A stretch of DNA of 64,000 nt from Pipra filicauda (lineage: Eukaryota; Chordata; Aves; Passeriformes; Pipridae), in assembly GCF_003945595.2 (NCBI RefSeq), contig NW_024104315.1, forward strand, positions 248,001 through 312,000, read 5' to 3'. Positions 24,031 through 34,880 of this stretch are shown piece after piece (positions within the stretch are counted from its first letter, which is position 1; each line of letters begins with the position of its first letter). Below the pieces are notes generated by a model. The model was not told where the DNA came from. It saw only the letters and a list, made by a program, of their open reading frames with translations, and searched no databases. A program made the translations under genes and the position numbers.

Positions 24031-24208
24031 AGGTTGCCCAGAGAAACTGTGGCTGCCCCATCCCTGGGAGTGTCCAAGGCCAGGTTGGACGGGACTTGGA
24101 GCAACCTGGGCTAGTGGAAGGTGTCCCTGCCCATGGCAGGGGGTGGAATGAGATGATCTTTAAGGTCCCTTTCAACTCTGGCCATTCTCTGCCCCTGTGA
24201 TTCTGTGG
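24031..24208 (+). mobile_element. CR1 LINE 3' fragment, variant A
   Basis: This sense-orientation copy is truncated to about 180 bases, starting at AGGTTGCCCAGAGAAACTGT. It keeps GTGTCCAAGGCCAGGTTGG, the GGTGTCCCTGCCCATGGCAG block, the ATGATCTTTAAGGTCCCTTT terminus and a tail (GCCATTCTCTGCCCCTGTGA then TTCTGTGG). Confidence 0.93.
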
Positions 24209-25985
24209 TATCAGAGGTATGGCAGCGTTCTGCTGGATTTGACAGCAGGGAGCTGCAAACACGGGGGTGGCACAAGGAAACTCAAGATGGGAATGGTTTA
24301 ATTGATGGTTATTGTGCACAGCTCCATTTACTGTTCACTTTCTGAAGTGAACAGTAAATCAGTCACCCCAAGACATAAATTCTGAGAAGAAGCCAATGGG
24401 GCAGATACCCTTATCTAAGCTAAGACATTACAAGAGAGGGAAGTGTACGATCATCAAACCACTGTATTGAGGTGCTCAAGGAAATACCTCTTCCACCTCC
24501 TTCCCTATCAGGAATTGGCATCACTGATCCTTTCTGTCTCACCTCAGGCTGACAACAGGCCTTCATGTCCATGTGGAGCAAGACAACCTGCCCACAGAGC
24601 CCAGGAGCTGTGCTGGTCCCTGGCAGGGTGCTGGAGACAAAGATGTGCTGAGGGGCTGGAATGAACAGCAGGAGGTGTGATCCCTGCTGATCCCTGAGAG
24701 CTGGGACAGAGAGCAGCTGATGCAAGGGTGTGATAATCCAGCAAAGGGATCTCTGGGGAAACATCTCCTCGAAGGTTGGCTGTTTAATTGTAAAATGAGG
24801 ACTGGTGTTTATTTGCACATCTATCCCCTGGGAACAGTTGTTTTTGCCCAAGGAATCCATGTCCCTGAATGCCAACCCAATTGGCTTTTCCATCAGAGTC
24901 ATTACCTGCCACAACTGTCCTCAAAGCACTTTTCTGTCTGCTCACAGGATCAGTTGGGAAGTGCTCAGGGGGTGTGAAATCCAGGATGGCACAAGCCTTC
25001 TGTGGAGCTTTCCCACGAGAGCTGAGCCACTGTGGTTGTGCCAGGGCTCGGGTGGAGCTTCCCAGGGTCAGCTCAGCCCAGTGGGGAAAAAGGACATTAT
25101 CAAAGGACTGGTCATGAGCTTTCTGATCCTGAGACTCTTACCTGTGGGACTCAGAGGTGAAGTAGTCCCCCAGGAAAGGTCCTCACTGAGTTTTACACTG
25201 GTTTGACCCTGCCTGAGCAAAGCACAGATCCCTGTTTTCCCCACCTTCACTATAACCCCTGCAGGGAGACAAAAGGTGGCACAAAAGAGCTGATCCAAGC
25301 CATCCTTAGCAGGAAAGAGCTTTCCCTTCTCAAATGTCCACGTCTTGACATCTGACTCAACCTGACAGTTCAAATTGATCCCTCTGTGATGTCCCAAAAG
25401 CAATAAAGGGTGAAAAATTGTGTGTCCTTTCCTGCTTTTGGGCTACCTGCTCCCTTGTTTTTATTTAAAATCTCAGATGATAAATAAGGAGAAAGAAGAG
25501 GCAAAGGAGGCTCTAAGAACAAAGGATCCCAGTGTTTTCCCTCCTGCAGAGCCACCCAGCTGATGTAGCCGTGTAGGAATGTTTGATGCCTGCTGCAGGT
25601 TCCTTTGCTGGGAGCTCTGAGTAGCTCTGTGTGGTTTGTCTCTCTGCTGTCTTCCTTTCTGGCTTATTTTTAGATCTGAGAAATGTTCAGCAATTAGCTG
25701 TTTCTAACTGTGGTTGTTCTTTACCAGGCATTTGCAGGTTGTCTTTTCTTTCCTGCTGGAAGTAAAACTGTAGCTGCAGTGAGGCTTGGCTTGCCTTGTG
25801 CCACACACCCAACAGAGATTTGGGTACAGAACCCTTTGTTTGGGGAACCTGAACATGCTTCATTTTCTTTTCCACAGAGGCACTGTGCTGCCTATGGCAC
25901 AAATGCAATTATGGGTCTCTTTCTTAATCATCCTTTGTTACTCTGATATTGAAGTGGATAAATTCAGTAATAAGGAATTTGTTGC
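24209..25985. other. Unique stretch containing a perfect hairpin
   Basis: No gene is recognised. The hairpin at 24326-24359 is listed separately. Overlapping frames of 110-165 codons on both strands (minus 24420-24914, plus 24805-25206, minus 25068-25403) are unrecognised and mutually antiparallel in part. Confidence 0.5.
24326..24359. repeat. Perfect inverted repeat, 15-bp arms, 4-nt loop
   Basis: ATTTACTGTTCACTT (24326-24340) is followed by TCTG and then by its exact reverse complement (24345-24359). The flanking bases do not pair. It lies about 120 bp downstream of a CR1 tail. As RNA it would form a short stem-loop, and as DNA a potential cruciform. It is too short for a normal microRNA precursor. 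Confidence 0.97.
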
Positions 25986-26139
25986 CATAGAATCATAGAA
26001 TGGCTGAGTTGGAAGGGACCTGAAAGATCATCTCATTCCAACCCTCCTGCCATGAACAGGGACACCTTCTACTTTCCCAGGTTACTCCAAGACCCGTCCA
26101 ACTTGGCCTTGGACACTTCCAGGGGTGGGGCATCCATCA
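25986..26139 (-). mobile_element. CR1 LINE fragment, variant A
   Basis: This antisense copy has a two-unit tail (CATAGAATCATAGAATGG), then GAGTTGGAAGGGACCTGAAA, a GACACCTTCTACTTTCCCAG block and TTGGCCTTGGACACTTCCAG, ending at GGGGCATCCATCAA. About 155 bases are retained. Confidence 0.93.
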
Positions 26140-26790
26140 AATAGAAGAATCAAGTAGAGGTAAAAAATTATATGTAAACATTAATTCAGTACTATTTGAC
26201 ACAGCCATCATTTTACTTTTGTTGCACAATCCCACCCTCCTGAGCTTTCTAAAAGTCTCAGAAGTTCTACCCCTGCAACATCCACCTGGCACACCTCACA
26301 TGTAGCACACGGACATCTGAGCACGGTCGGGTTGCAGACAAGGCAAGCAGCTGGATATTTTTTTAATGCTTTGGTAATACTCATGACATTCGTATTTAAA
26401 GTCAACTCCCTTCTGATTTTACAGGCAATTATGGCTCAGTTACGGCTGTCACATCAGCCTGGCTCTCCTTCCTCCCTCTCTTCCTTCCCTTTTTATTCCT
26501 GCATGTTAATCTGCTGGAAATCAGTGTCAAAACCTGTTTACACTCTTTCCCAACTACCACTTACACGGGCACTTTAATAATGCACCTTTGCTGTAAGCAC
26601 ATCACAGAGGCTTTGTTTCACATGGAGAGAGGCAGAGACCATAAATGAGTAAAAAACATGCATTACATTCCGTGGAAATAATTTATTTTCAGTCAAAAAG
26701 CCAATGAAGGACTATGTACTATTTTTGCCCTACTTTGAGCTTTAGACAGTGAAGCTGAATCAGTGAAATGTCTCCAAGATGGAATTAAAC
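26140..26790. other. Unique non-coding stretch between two CR1 copies
   Basis: Nothing recognisable is seen. Frames are under 85 codons. Confidence 0.6.
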
Positions 26791-27040
26791 TGACAGAGAG
26801 TAGGGTTAGATGAGATATTAAGAAGAAATTCTTGGCTGGGAGGGTGGGGAGGCCCTGGCACAATTTGCCCAGAGAAGCTGTGGCTGCTCCATCCCTGGAA
26901 GTGTCCAAGGCCAGGTTGGACAGGGCTTGGAACAACCTGGGATGGTAGAAGGTGACCCTGTCCGTGGAAGGGGGTGGGACTGGATGGGCTTTAAGTTCCC
27001 TTCCAACCCAAATCATTCTGTGATTCTGTGGTTCTATAGA
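26791..27040 (+). mobile_element. CR1 LINE 3' fragment, variant A, with three tail units
   Basis: This sense copy runs from TGACAGAGAGTAGGGTTAGA through CCAGAGAAGCTGTGGCTGC and GTGTCCAAGGCCAGGTTGG to TTCCCTTCCAACCCAAATC. It is followed by three octamer tail units (ATTCTGTG, ATTCTGTG, GTTCTATA). It lies about 650 bp from the oppositely oriented copy at 25986-26139, so the two form an imperfect inverted pair. Confidence 0.95.
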
Positions 27041-28712
27041 AATAAAACACTTATGAACCACTTATGGGTGGTAAACAGTAGAAGAAATAAAATAAAATAA
27101 AAAAAATAAAATATAATTAAATTAAATAAACCAGTTATTCTTATTAAAAGCAAGCCACTTCCTTTCTGGAATTGAAGTCAGTCTGTGCACTCCCAGTCAA
27201 CCCTCAGCTCTGCTCTACTTAAAACAAATAAAACAGGCTCTCCTTAAACCAGGACAGCCTGTGTGCAGACACAGGCACTCACCCTGGGCTTTTTAAGCAT
27301 CATGGATTTGTAAAACAGAGCAGGACAGGAGGGGCTGGGAAAAAAAGTAACTCCACTTGCTGACAACATATTGTACATTTTCACTTCCACCCCCTCATTT
27401 GGAGTCTGTGGAGACTTTACAGCCCTAGAAGAGCATCTTTTTACGTGCTCTCACTTGCTGGGAGAGTCTCCTGCCCAAGTGGGGCAAGGAGGGCTGTCCC
27501 AGGCTGTGCCATGCTGGGATGTCACCTCCATGCCCACAGCAGATACAGTCCAAGCCCTGCAGGCAGGACAGGGAGGGGGGGACTTGTTTCTCAGCTGGCA
27601 CAGCACTGAATTGCAAATTAAACTGGCAGAGAGGGAGCTGCAGCCCACACGTGATGGCAGTGACAGGACACACTCCCTGGAGGAATTGGCTTCTCCTACC
27701 AGAGAGGACAGGGATGTGAGAGTGGAGGGTGTCCCACCAGCTGCTGCTGCCTCCAGCTCCCTGCCAAGACCACCAACAGTGCAAAGAGGGGGCTGGGGTT
27801 TAGGGGGCTCAGCAGGGCTGATCTGGGTCATCCCAGGCTGATCTGGGTCATCCCCACTCATACTTCCCCCATGTATTCTCCCATATAGAAGAACATAAAA
27901 AAGAGTGATCCTCTGCAAAGTCTTATTTCCTCCAGTTTGAATCTGCTGTGGTGCCTCAACAATAACCTCCCACAAGTGAAAGTGAAGCTGTCTCATCTTA
28001 AAGCAAAATAAAATAAGAAACCCATGTCACTCTCTCCTATCTCCCAACTTTTACAGCCTGATATTCACAATCAGATCAGAACAGCTTGGATCTCTTCTGT
28101 CGTTCTGCCCAGCACACACTCCAAATAGCAGTGGAATTTAAACTACTATCTGTAATATTTTTATTGAGAGCTGTGTTGGAAGAAGGATGTCTTGCTGAAA
28201 TAAGCACCTTGGCCAGTTCTGCATTTCAGGGTTCCTCATTTCTGGTGACACACATACAGGGAGATGACACTGCACGTGAACCTTCCTGACACACCGGTGA
28301 GGCAGCAGGAAATGTGCAGCCAAAGGTGAATTCCAACACTGCTGGTATTTGTAATTGCAGTGAAGAAAGCAGATGAAGAAAACTTTTCATCTCTAACCTC
28401 CCTGACACATCAGCTGAGCCTCGGATGACCTTCTGCAGTGAGTGTTTTGCTCAAGCTTGTCTGAATCTATGGGCTGGCTTAAAGTGTCAGCAACAATATG
28501 CATGGACACTGCTCACTTTGTTTTATTAAAGACTTATTTCAAGTTTAAACTAGGTTTTCTGGAAACAGATGCTAATGGCTTTTCTTCTCTCTGGTGAGAT
28601 GAGTCTCATTTTGCACTTCAGGTTCCAACATTAAAAGCTGTGCCTGGGGCTCTTCCCAACTTGTGTCCAGAACAACAATCATGTGGAGGGACTTTAAATA
28701 TGTGGAAATATT
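27041..28712. other. Unique non-coding stretch
   Basis: No gene is recognised. An A/T-rich AAAAT run lies at 27084-27130. Overlapping antiparallel frames (plus 27371-27841, 156 codons; minus 27451-27996, 181 codons) cover a GC-richer patch and are unrecognised. Confidence 0.5.
27817..27855. repeat. 20-bp tandem duplication
   Basis: GCTGATCTGGGTCATCCCAG (27817-27836) is followed at once by 19 bases that match it except at the end (27837-27855). Confidence 0.95.
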
Positions 28713-29231
28713 GAATCACAGGATCATAGAATGGTCTGGCTTGCGAGGGACCTTAAAGCCCACCCAGTTCCACCCTCTGCCATGGGCAGGGACACCTTCC
28801 ACTAGCCCAGGTTGCTCCAACCTGGCCTTGGACACTTCCAAGGATGGGGCAGACACAGCTTCTCTGGGCAACCTGTGCCAGGGCCTCCCCACCCTCACAG
28901 GGAAGGATTTCTTCCTAATATCCCATCTAACCCTGCCCTCTGGCAGTGGGAAGCCATTCCCTGTGTCCTGTCGCTCCATTCCTTGTAAACAGTCTCTCTC
29001 CATCTTTCCTTTTGGCCCCTTCAGGTCCTGCAAGGCCACAGTTAGCTCACCCTGAAGCTTCTCTTCTCCAGGCTGAGCAGTCCCCACTCTCCCAGCCTTT
29101 CCTCCCAGCAGAGCTGCTCCAGCCCTCTGACCATCCTGGGGCCTCCTCTGGACTCTCTCCAGCAGCTCCATGTCCAGCTGGGCCCCCAGGGCAGGAGCAG
29201 CTCTGCAGGGGGGGTCTCACCTGAGGGGGCA
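28713..29231 (-). mobile_element. CR1 LINE fragment, about 520 bp, variant A
   Basis: This long antisense copy starts at GAATCACAGGATCATAGAATG. It has CACCTTCCACTAGCCCAGG, TTGGACACTTCCAAGGATGG, CTCTGGCAGTGGGAAGCC and, deeper in, ORF2-derived sequence (GGACTCTCTCCAGCAGCTCC). The minus strand still reads MELLERVQRR at its 5' part, as in the copy at 9100. Relative to the 9100 copy, the stretch between TTGCTCCAA and CCTGGCC lacks the GCCCCGTCC segment. The copies at 2231, 45564 and 51015 also lack it or have a variant of it. Confidence 0.95.
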
Positions 29232-30374
29232 GTACCTTTAAAATCCCAGTCCCATCATATACTACTTTTGAGTTACGATACTCACTACTTCTGAGTTAAG
29301 ACAGATTGATTAGTGTGCAAAACATGTTCTTCATCTATCCTTTGTTTTCTGCTTGATGTCAGTGTTTGCTTTATAAATAGGCAGCATCTCTCAACATATG
29401 TTTGCTCTGCTTTGTGCTCTGAACAGAGCACACAGGAGTGAGAGGAAGAGATAGAGTCCAAACAGGATGGCTGTGTTCCCTTGGGAATTATTTTCTGTTT
29501 ATTTTACATTTCCTAAGACACCTTTTAGGGTCCTTTCCTACTTTCATATGTCATCTCACTGAAGCCACTTCCACTTGTCACACCTTCAGCAAGAAACAAG
29601 AAATTCTGAGGGTCCCTGAGCACAGCAAACTCTCCCATTGCTGCAGGGGGGACTGTTGACTTTAGGATTTGTGTCTGGAGTGCAGTGTGCCAGTGCACCA
29701 AGACACTCCAGGAACAACCCCTCCAAAATGCATTTTACCTGGATTGGCACTGGCATATGGATTTTAAAAAAAGTCAAAGCTCCAAACCTGGGAGAGGAGA
29801 TTTTTCCTTCTGTGCTGCTGTTTTTCTTGGTAACATCTATTGGACTTTTTGACTCGATGAAAAAACAGCAACCCACAGATAGCACAAAAACAAAGCTCAA
29901 AGGGCAGGTAGGAAAGTTTCCAAACTCACCTGTCCATCAGTCTGTAGCTGTTCAAGGCTTACAAAGGCAGTGTAGGTGAAACAAAACCTCTTCTTGGAAG
30001 AGGCAAACCTTCCAAGACCTGGTTCTGCCCTGCACCGGAGCAAAAATCCCCCTGCCTACTAAAATCAAAGAAACCAATCCATCTTTGTCAAAAATCAATT
30101 GTGTTGAGACTACCTATCTGGGCAGAGAGCAGTTTATTATACTTAAAGAATATACAAGTTCCTCAGTCTGTCTTCAAAATGCTTCCTAAAATCCGTGCAA
30201 AGTTTTGGCTGTACAAATGAAACAGCTAAAAATCAGAACAATCAAGCACTCCATGGAGAGCAAGATGTTTAGAAAGCTGGTGTATAAATCACCTGGTGTA
30301 CAAAGGACACATGGCTTTGTTCTAAGTCAAGTTCTAGTCCTTGAACCACCTCTTGGTGGCTCTGTTTGTTATTT
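29232..30374. other. Unique non-coding stretch
   Basis: No gene is recognised. Frames up to 113 codons (plus 29638-29979) are unrecognised. Confidence 0.55.
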
Positions 30375-30516
30375 ATAGAATCACAGAATCCAGACTGGTT
30401 TGGGTTGGATGGGACCTTAAAACTCCTTGTGTTCTAACCCCCCTGGGATGGGCAGGGACACCTTCCACTAGACCAGGTTGCTCCAAGTCCCATCCAACCT
30501 GGCCTTGGACACTTCC
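30375..30516 (-). mobile_element. CR1 LINE fragment, variant A
   Basis: This antisense copy has the tail ATAGAATCACAGAATCC, then GGTTTGGGTTGGATGGGACC, GGGACACCTTCCACTAGACC and ACCTGGCCTTGGACACTTCC. It stops there. Confidence 0.93.
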
Positions 30517-33500
30517 TAACTAAAACTAAACACTAGTTTGTGATATGGGCAACCATAAAATTAAATTCCACCTGACTTGTTCGGTGCCTCAGCAGTGAAT
30601 TAACAGGGACATTTTTGAGCATAAAATATTGATGTTGTACAGTCAAGTGATGGAAATCCAGATACTGAAATAGCAAAATGGCAGACTAAATATCTCCACA
30701 TGAATCATTTACCCGACCAGGTAATAACAATTGCTTGGAAAGAGAAATCAACAGATCTTTTCCTACCCAGCACCCACCTCAGAAACCCCAACTGAATAAC
30801 CACAGGCAGGACACCAGTGCCACTGTCACTACTTTCTCGGGTCTTTATCTTGGTGCAAAGGATCTGGTTTTTACTGCTTGTCTTCCCTCAGCTCATTATA
30901 TTTCTCGGTTTCTTTTGCTCTTTGTGTTTTTGCTCACCAGCAAAAGGCATTTGAAGCATAACACTGGTTTTCTATTAAAAAAGACAGTAATAAAGGGAAA
31001 CCCTGGAGTGTTACAGAGAAAGGTTACCTTGAGCTATGGGAATTGTCAACATATCAAAGACATATAGCTAAGCTTTTGTTTTGATTCTCCCTTACAGTTT
31101 ATGCTGAATTTTTTACTCCTGTCCTCATTGTCTCCTTAATAAATTCCATCAAATTAGTGAATTTTACCCAATTTCTTTATAAAACCCAAAGACCCACACA
31201 ACTGCAATTTAATTCAGTCTAAGTAGAAACTTGATTGACGTTAATACTGCAACAATACTCTAATGAAATTTTCCCAATTCAGATTTTAAGGGATAAAACA
31301 TATGCTGTGAGTAACAAACAGCTCTCGTCCTCCTCAGAAGCTTTGCCCCCCAAACACGAGTAAAGAAAACAAATGGCTCCAGTAATTAAATTCTACATAA
31401 GTTTGGTTTATGGGTGGTGATTAATAAAATAATGGCAATATGCAGATCTCGAGGGCTGACACAACAGTTAAGCACTGGCAGTGCTTGGTTGAGTTACAGC
31501 CTCAGACTCTGCTCCAAACAATGCCCCTAAATTAGCTGCCATTAAAAAGTAACTGCTGCACTTTTACTGCTTCAGACTTCGTTATCCTTTTTTTAATTTG
31601 GATGTTCTTCTCACGCAGCCCTGAGGGCTTAAAATGTTGTGCACATTGTCATAGGCAAGCTGGTCCATATTAAAGGTATTTCAGCAAAGAACACACTGGA
31701 GGTTGGTCTTTTGAGAGAGAGAGAGACTTTCCTTGAAGAATATCCTTCCCATTTATATGTATATATATATATATATTTAATGCACCTATGAATAACTAGT
31801 AACAGATTTTATGAAAACTTTCTGAAAGATGGAGAGCCCAGTTCAAAATGTCCTGTGTGGTCCCAGCCATATGAAGGCACCTACAGCATGTGTTTTGCCT
31901 TCCTTTCATCCTACAGGGACTCATTGTAACCTGTGCAACAGCTCCAGGTGCCAGGAAGGAAAGCAGACTCTTGAATTTCCCCTGTCACCATTTTTCAGCT
32001 GGATCTTTGTTTTCACCCTTCAGCAGGACCACCAAAATCCTGTTCACTTCTGTCACCAAATTTGTAATATTCAAATTCTGTTACGCACTCGTTGGCACAG
32101 CCACTGCCTTGAATTCTTACTAATTTCCCCCCAGCCCCACGTGGTTTTTCCTTTCTGTGGTGCCTCTTGAGCCCTTGGGAAAACAGGAGCATGGCCAAGC
32201 CTTTGAACCTGCCCCTCCTGCAGCTCAGCTGGCTCCCATGGCTGCAGGAACCACCTCCTGCCGTGGTTTTCCTCAGTGCATCCAACCCCACCTGGGAACG
32301 AGCTGGATCTCATTGTTCCAGAGGTCCCAGAACTTTATTCCTACAATGCCTTCTAATTCCCATCCTGATTTCAGTGCTGATGAACCCAGATCCATGTTAT
32401 GTATAAACCTCTGGCTCCACATCCTCTGGGATGTTTAGGGAAAGCAGCCGTACCCCTCCCTCCTGTGTGTGTCCAACCTTTTTTAGCCATCCAGCCACAC
32501 TTTGCTCTCTTAGTTTCCTCTTCCAGGCTCCATCATAAGTGCCCACACCCCTCCCAGCTGCACCTGCCTCGGTGGGAATTCATCCTGCTCCGAGGTGTCA
32601 CCAGAACTGCACAACTCAGAGAGGGAAAGAATTTCAAGATAAATGGGGTGCATCTGGTAAATCTGCTCCCAAAACTCCTTTTGTTTGCTGGACCAGCACT
32701 TCCTCAGCAGATCACTGAAGGGCTGTGTGACCTTGGCTGGTCAGGGGGGTTGTGGCATCCCACAGACAGACACTGCAATAGTTCCATCAGAGCAGCAGCC
32801 ACGGCAGCTGACAGCAGCCTGTCACCATTGCACCTGGACAGCTCATTCCCCCACTCTCAGGACAGAAGTGTTACAACACTGCCTTGTGTGTTAACACCCA
32901 AACTCTGCTTTTAGAGGGCAGCTTATTCTCCCAGCACAACTCTGCCTTCTCTCAGCCTCCTGCTGAAGTGTTGATTTGGCCATAGTTGCACCTCGGGAGG
33001 GAGGTTGTGCTCGTTTGGAAAGCTCAGGTGATGGGAGAGTTCAAACAACAACCTCCTCTATTGATCTTTCATACTTCTAAAATGAATTGAAGGTGATCTT
33101 TCCACTGCCTGCCCTGATTAAGCTCATAAAATATTTCTGGGGAAAGCACTGTGTAAAAGGAGAAGTGATTATTGAAAGTGTTCCTCAACAGTACCCTGGC
33201 TATAAGCAAGACCTGTCATTGTACTAATGTATGTTTTATAATTACTCAGATAATTTTTATATTGTAAAAGTGACAGCAGTGAAAAACAACATTGTGCAGA
33301 ATGAAGCATCTAATATTTGGTTTGCATGGATTTCCCCTCACAGCACTGGATTCATCATATGTTAATAACAGGAAATTACAGAAACACAAGCCTGGAAATA
33401 GCTGAAAATAATTCAGAAACTACCAACCAAAGGATGCATCACTTTGTTACAGAAATATGGAGCAAACTTCCATGAATTTCCATGATTTTCATCCATGCTG

Positions 33501-34426
33501 GGCTTGCCCTGTGAGCAGCTGCAGGCAGAGGGTTGAGTGGCTGTGCCTCAGCACTCAGGTACCACCACCTTGGAATGCACTTCCAGAAGTCAGATAAGCA
33601 ATTTAGGAGGAGTTACACTTCCAACCAGGTCATTTTTTGTGGCATGAAAGTGTCCAGATGCACCCCAATCCTGAATAGACTTGTTTCTTCTCACACATCC
33701 AAGCAAGGAGTGACTGCCCAGAGGGAATTGGACACAAGTAGCTTAAATAATTTGCAAAGATTAGGCTGGCAGATGGGGAAGAGTGGGAGGGGGAAGAACT
33801 GATCCTGGTTCCCAAAACCTCCATTCCCTGCTGCTCTGTCAGGGTGCTGAGCTCACCCCAGCTCCAGAACAAGGGACTCCGTGAGCAGTGATGGAGAGAA
33901 GGGTGTTGGGAGACCAGAGAATGAACATTATAAATGTTCCTTCAACTGCAGTAAACACTTGGGGATGAACAAATCCAAAGTACATCTTGATTTTCACACT
34001 CAGCCTGGCCTGCAGGGATATTCCTGCAGCTGCCTTGGCCCCATGTGCTCATGTGTGTTAGCAGGGCACAGTGGGAGCTCCCCACACAACTCCATGACAT
34101 GTTCCCCAGTCACTGCTTTCCTCCAAACTGTCAGCACCCAGGGACAGGCAGAGTGACATCACCCAGGGAGCCAGAGGATTATTTATCCCTCCTCACCCTG
34201 CTCCACGCAGGAGACACGTTCTGCCAAGGCCTGTGTGATTTACTCCTCGTGCCCAGGCCGTGTTTACAAGAACAGATTCCGTTCTCCCGGGGCTGATTTA
34301 TGTTTAACTGCAAAAGAATTCCATGGGAGATCTATCAGAAGTAATAGGAGATGTAATATTTCCTAAGAAGATAATATTTTCTATTGGCAGCAGCAAGTGG
34401 ATCCTGAGCAGGTTAACACAGAGCAC
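30517..34426. other. Unique stretch, mostly AT-rich
   Basis: No gene is recognised. It holds a GA run (31713-31726) and a TA run (31754-31776). At 31440-31600 there is a repeat-free block containing the inverted repeat AAGCACT-GGC-AGTGCTT (31470-31486), which may be a conserved non-coding element. Frames up to 171 codons at 32399-32914 lie in a GC-richer patch and are not recognised. Confidence 0.5.
31754..31776. repeat. (TA)n microsatellite
   Basis: A run of TA dinucleotides with one G interruption near its left end. Confidence 0.9.
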
Positions 34427-34666
34427 AGCCCTACTCACAACCCTACTCACTGCCCTGCTCACAGCCCTGCTCACAGCCCTGCTCACTGCCCTACTCACTG
34501 CCCTGCTCACTGCCCTGCTCACAGCCCTGCTCACAGCCCTACTCACTGCCCTGCTCACAGCCCTGCTCACAGCCCTGCTCACAGCCCTACTCACTGCCCT
34601 GCTCACAGCCCTGCTCACAGCCCTGCTCACAGCCCTACTCACTGCCCTGCTCACTGCCCTACTCAG
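34427..34666. repeat. Minisatellite, 20 x 12 bp, with 48-bp higher-order period
   Basis: The unit is WGCCCTRCTCAC (W = A or T at the start, R = G or A). Twenty units run without a gap from 34427 to 34666. They vary at only a few positions: the first base or two (AG, TG, once AA), the seventh base (G or A), and the last base of the final unit. From unit 3 the variants recur every four units, with three GCTCAC-type units then one ACTCAC-type unit. This gives a 48-bp higher-order repeat of four copies (34451-34642) plus two more units. The 12-bp period keeps reading frames open, so a 185-codon plus frame (LLTA repeats) and a 234-codon minus frame (VSRA repeats) pass through it; both are probably incidental. 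Confidence 0.97.
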
Positions 34667-34820
34667 CAGAGCACAGGGAGCTGCTTGGGTGATGAGAAGA
34701 CTCCACCCCCCAGTTTTCAACCCAACTCCAGGTGTCCACACTTCCCAACCTCTTCCAAATCCTCCAACCCCACTAATTTCTGATTTTTTATTCAACTTAT
34801 GCCTCAGGACCACTTTTGGA

Positions 34821-34880
34821 GGTTGGAACGAGATGGTCTTTAAGGTCCCTTCCAAGCCAAACCATTCCAGGACTGTATGA
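34821..34880 (+). mobile_element. CR1 LINE terminal fragment
   Basis: Only the last 60 bases or so of a sense-orientation CR1 remain: GGTTGGAACGAGATGGTC, TTTAAGGTCCCTTCCAAGCC and AAACCATTCCAGGACTGTATG. It lies about 155 bp beyond the minisatellite. Confidence 0.85.

Noticed and set aside
24326..24359. The hairpin as a microRNA precursor
   Set aside because: A 34-base stem-loop is about half the usual precursor length, and the flanks do not extend the pairing.
32399..32914. 171-codon plus-strand frame
   Set aside because: No recognised domain, and other frames overlap it; it lies in a GC-richer patch with few stops.
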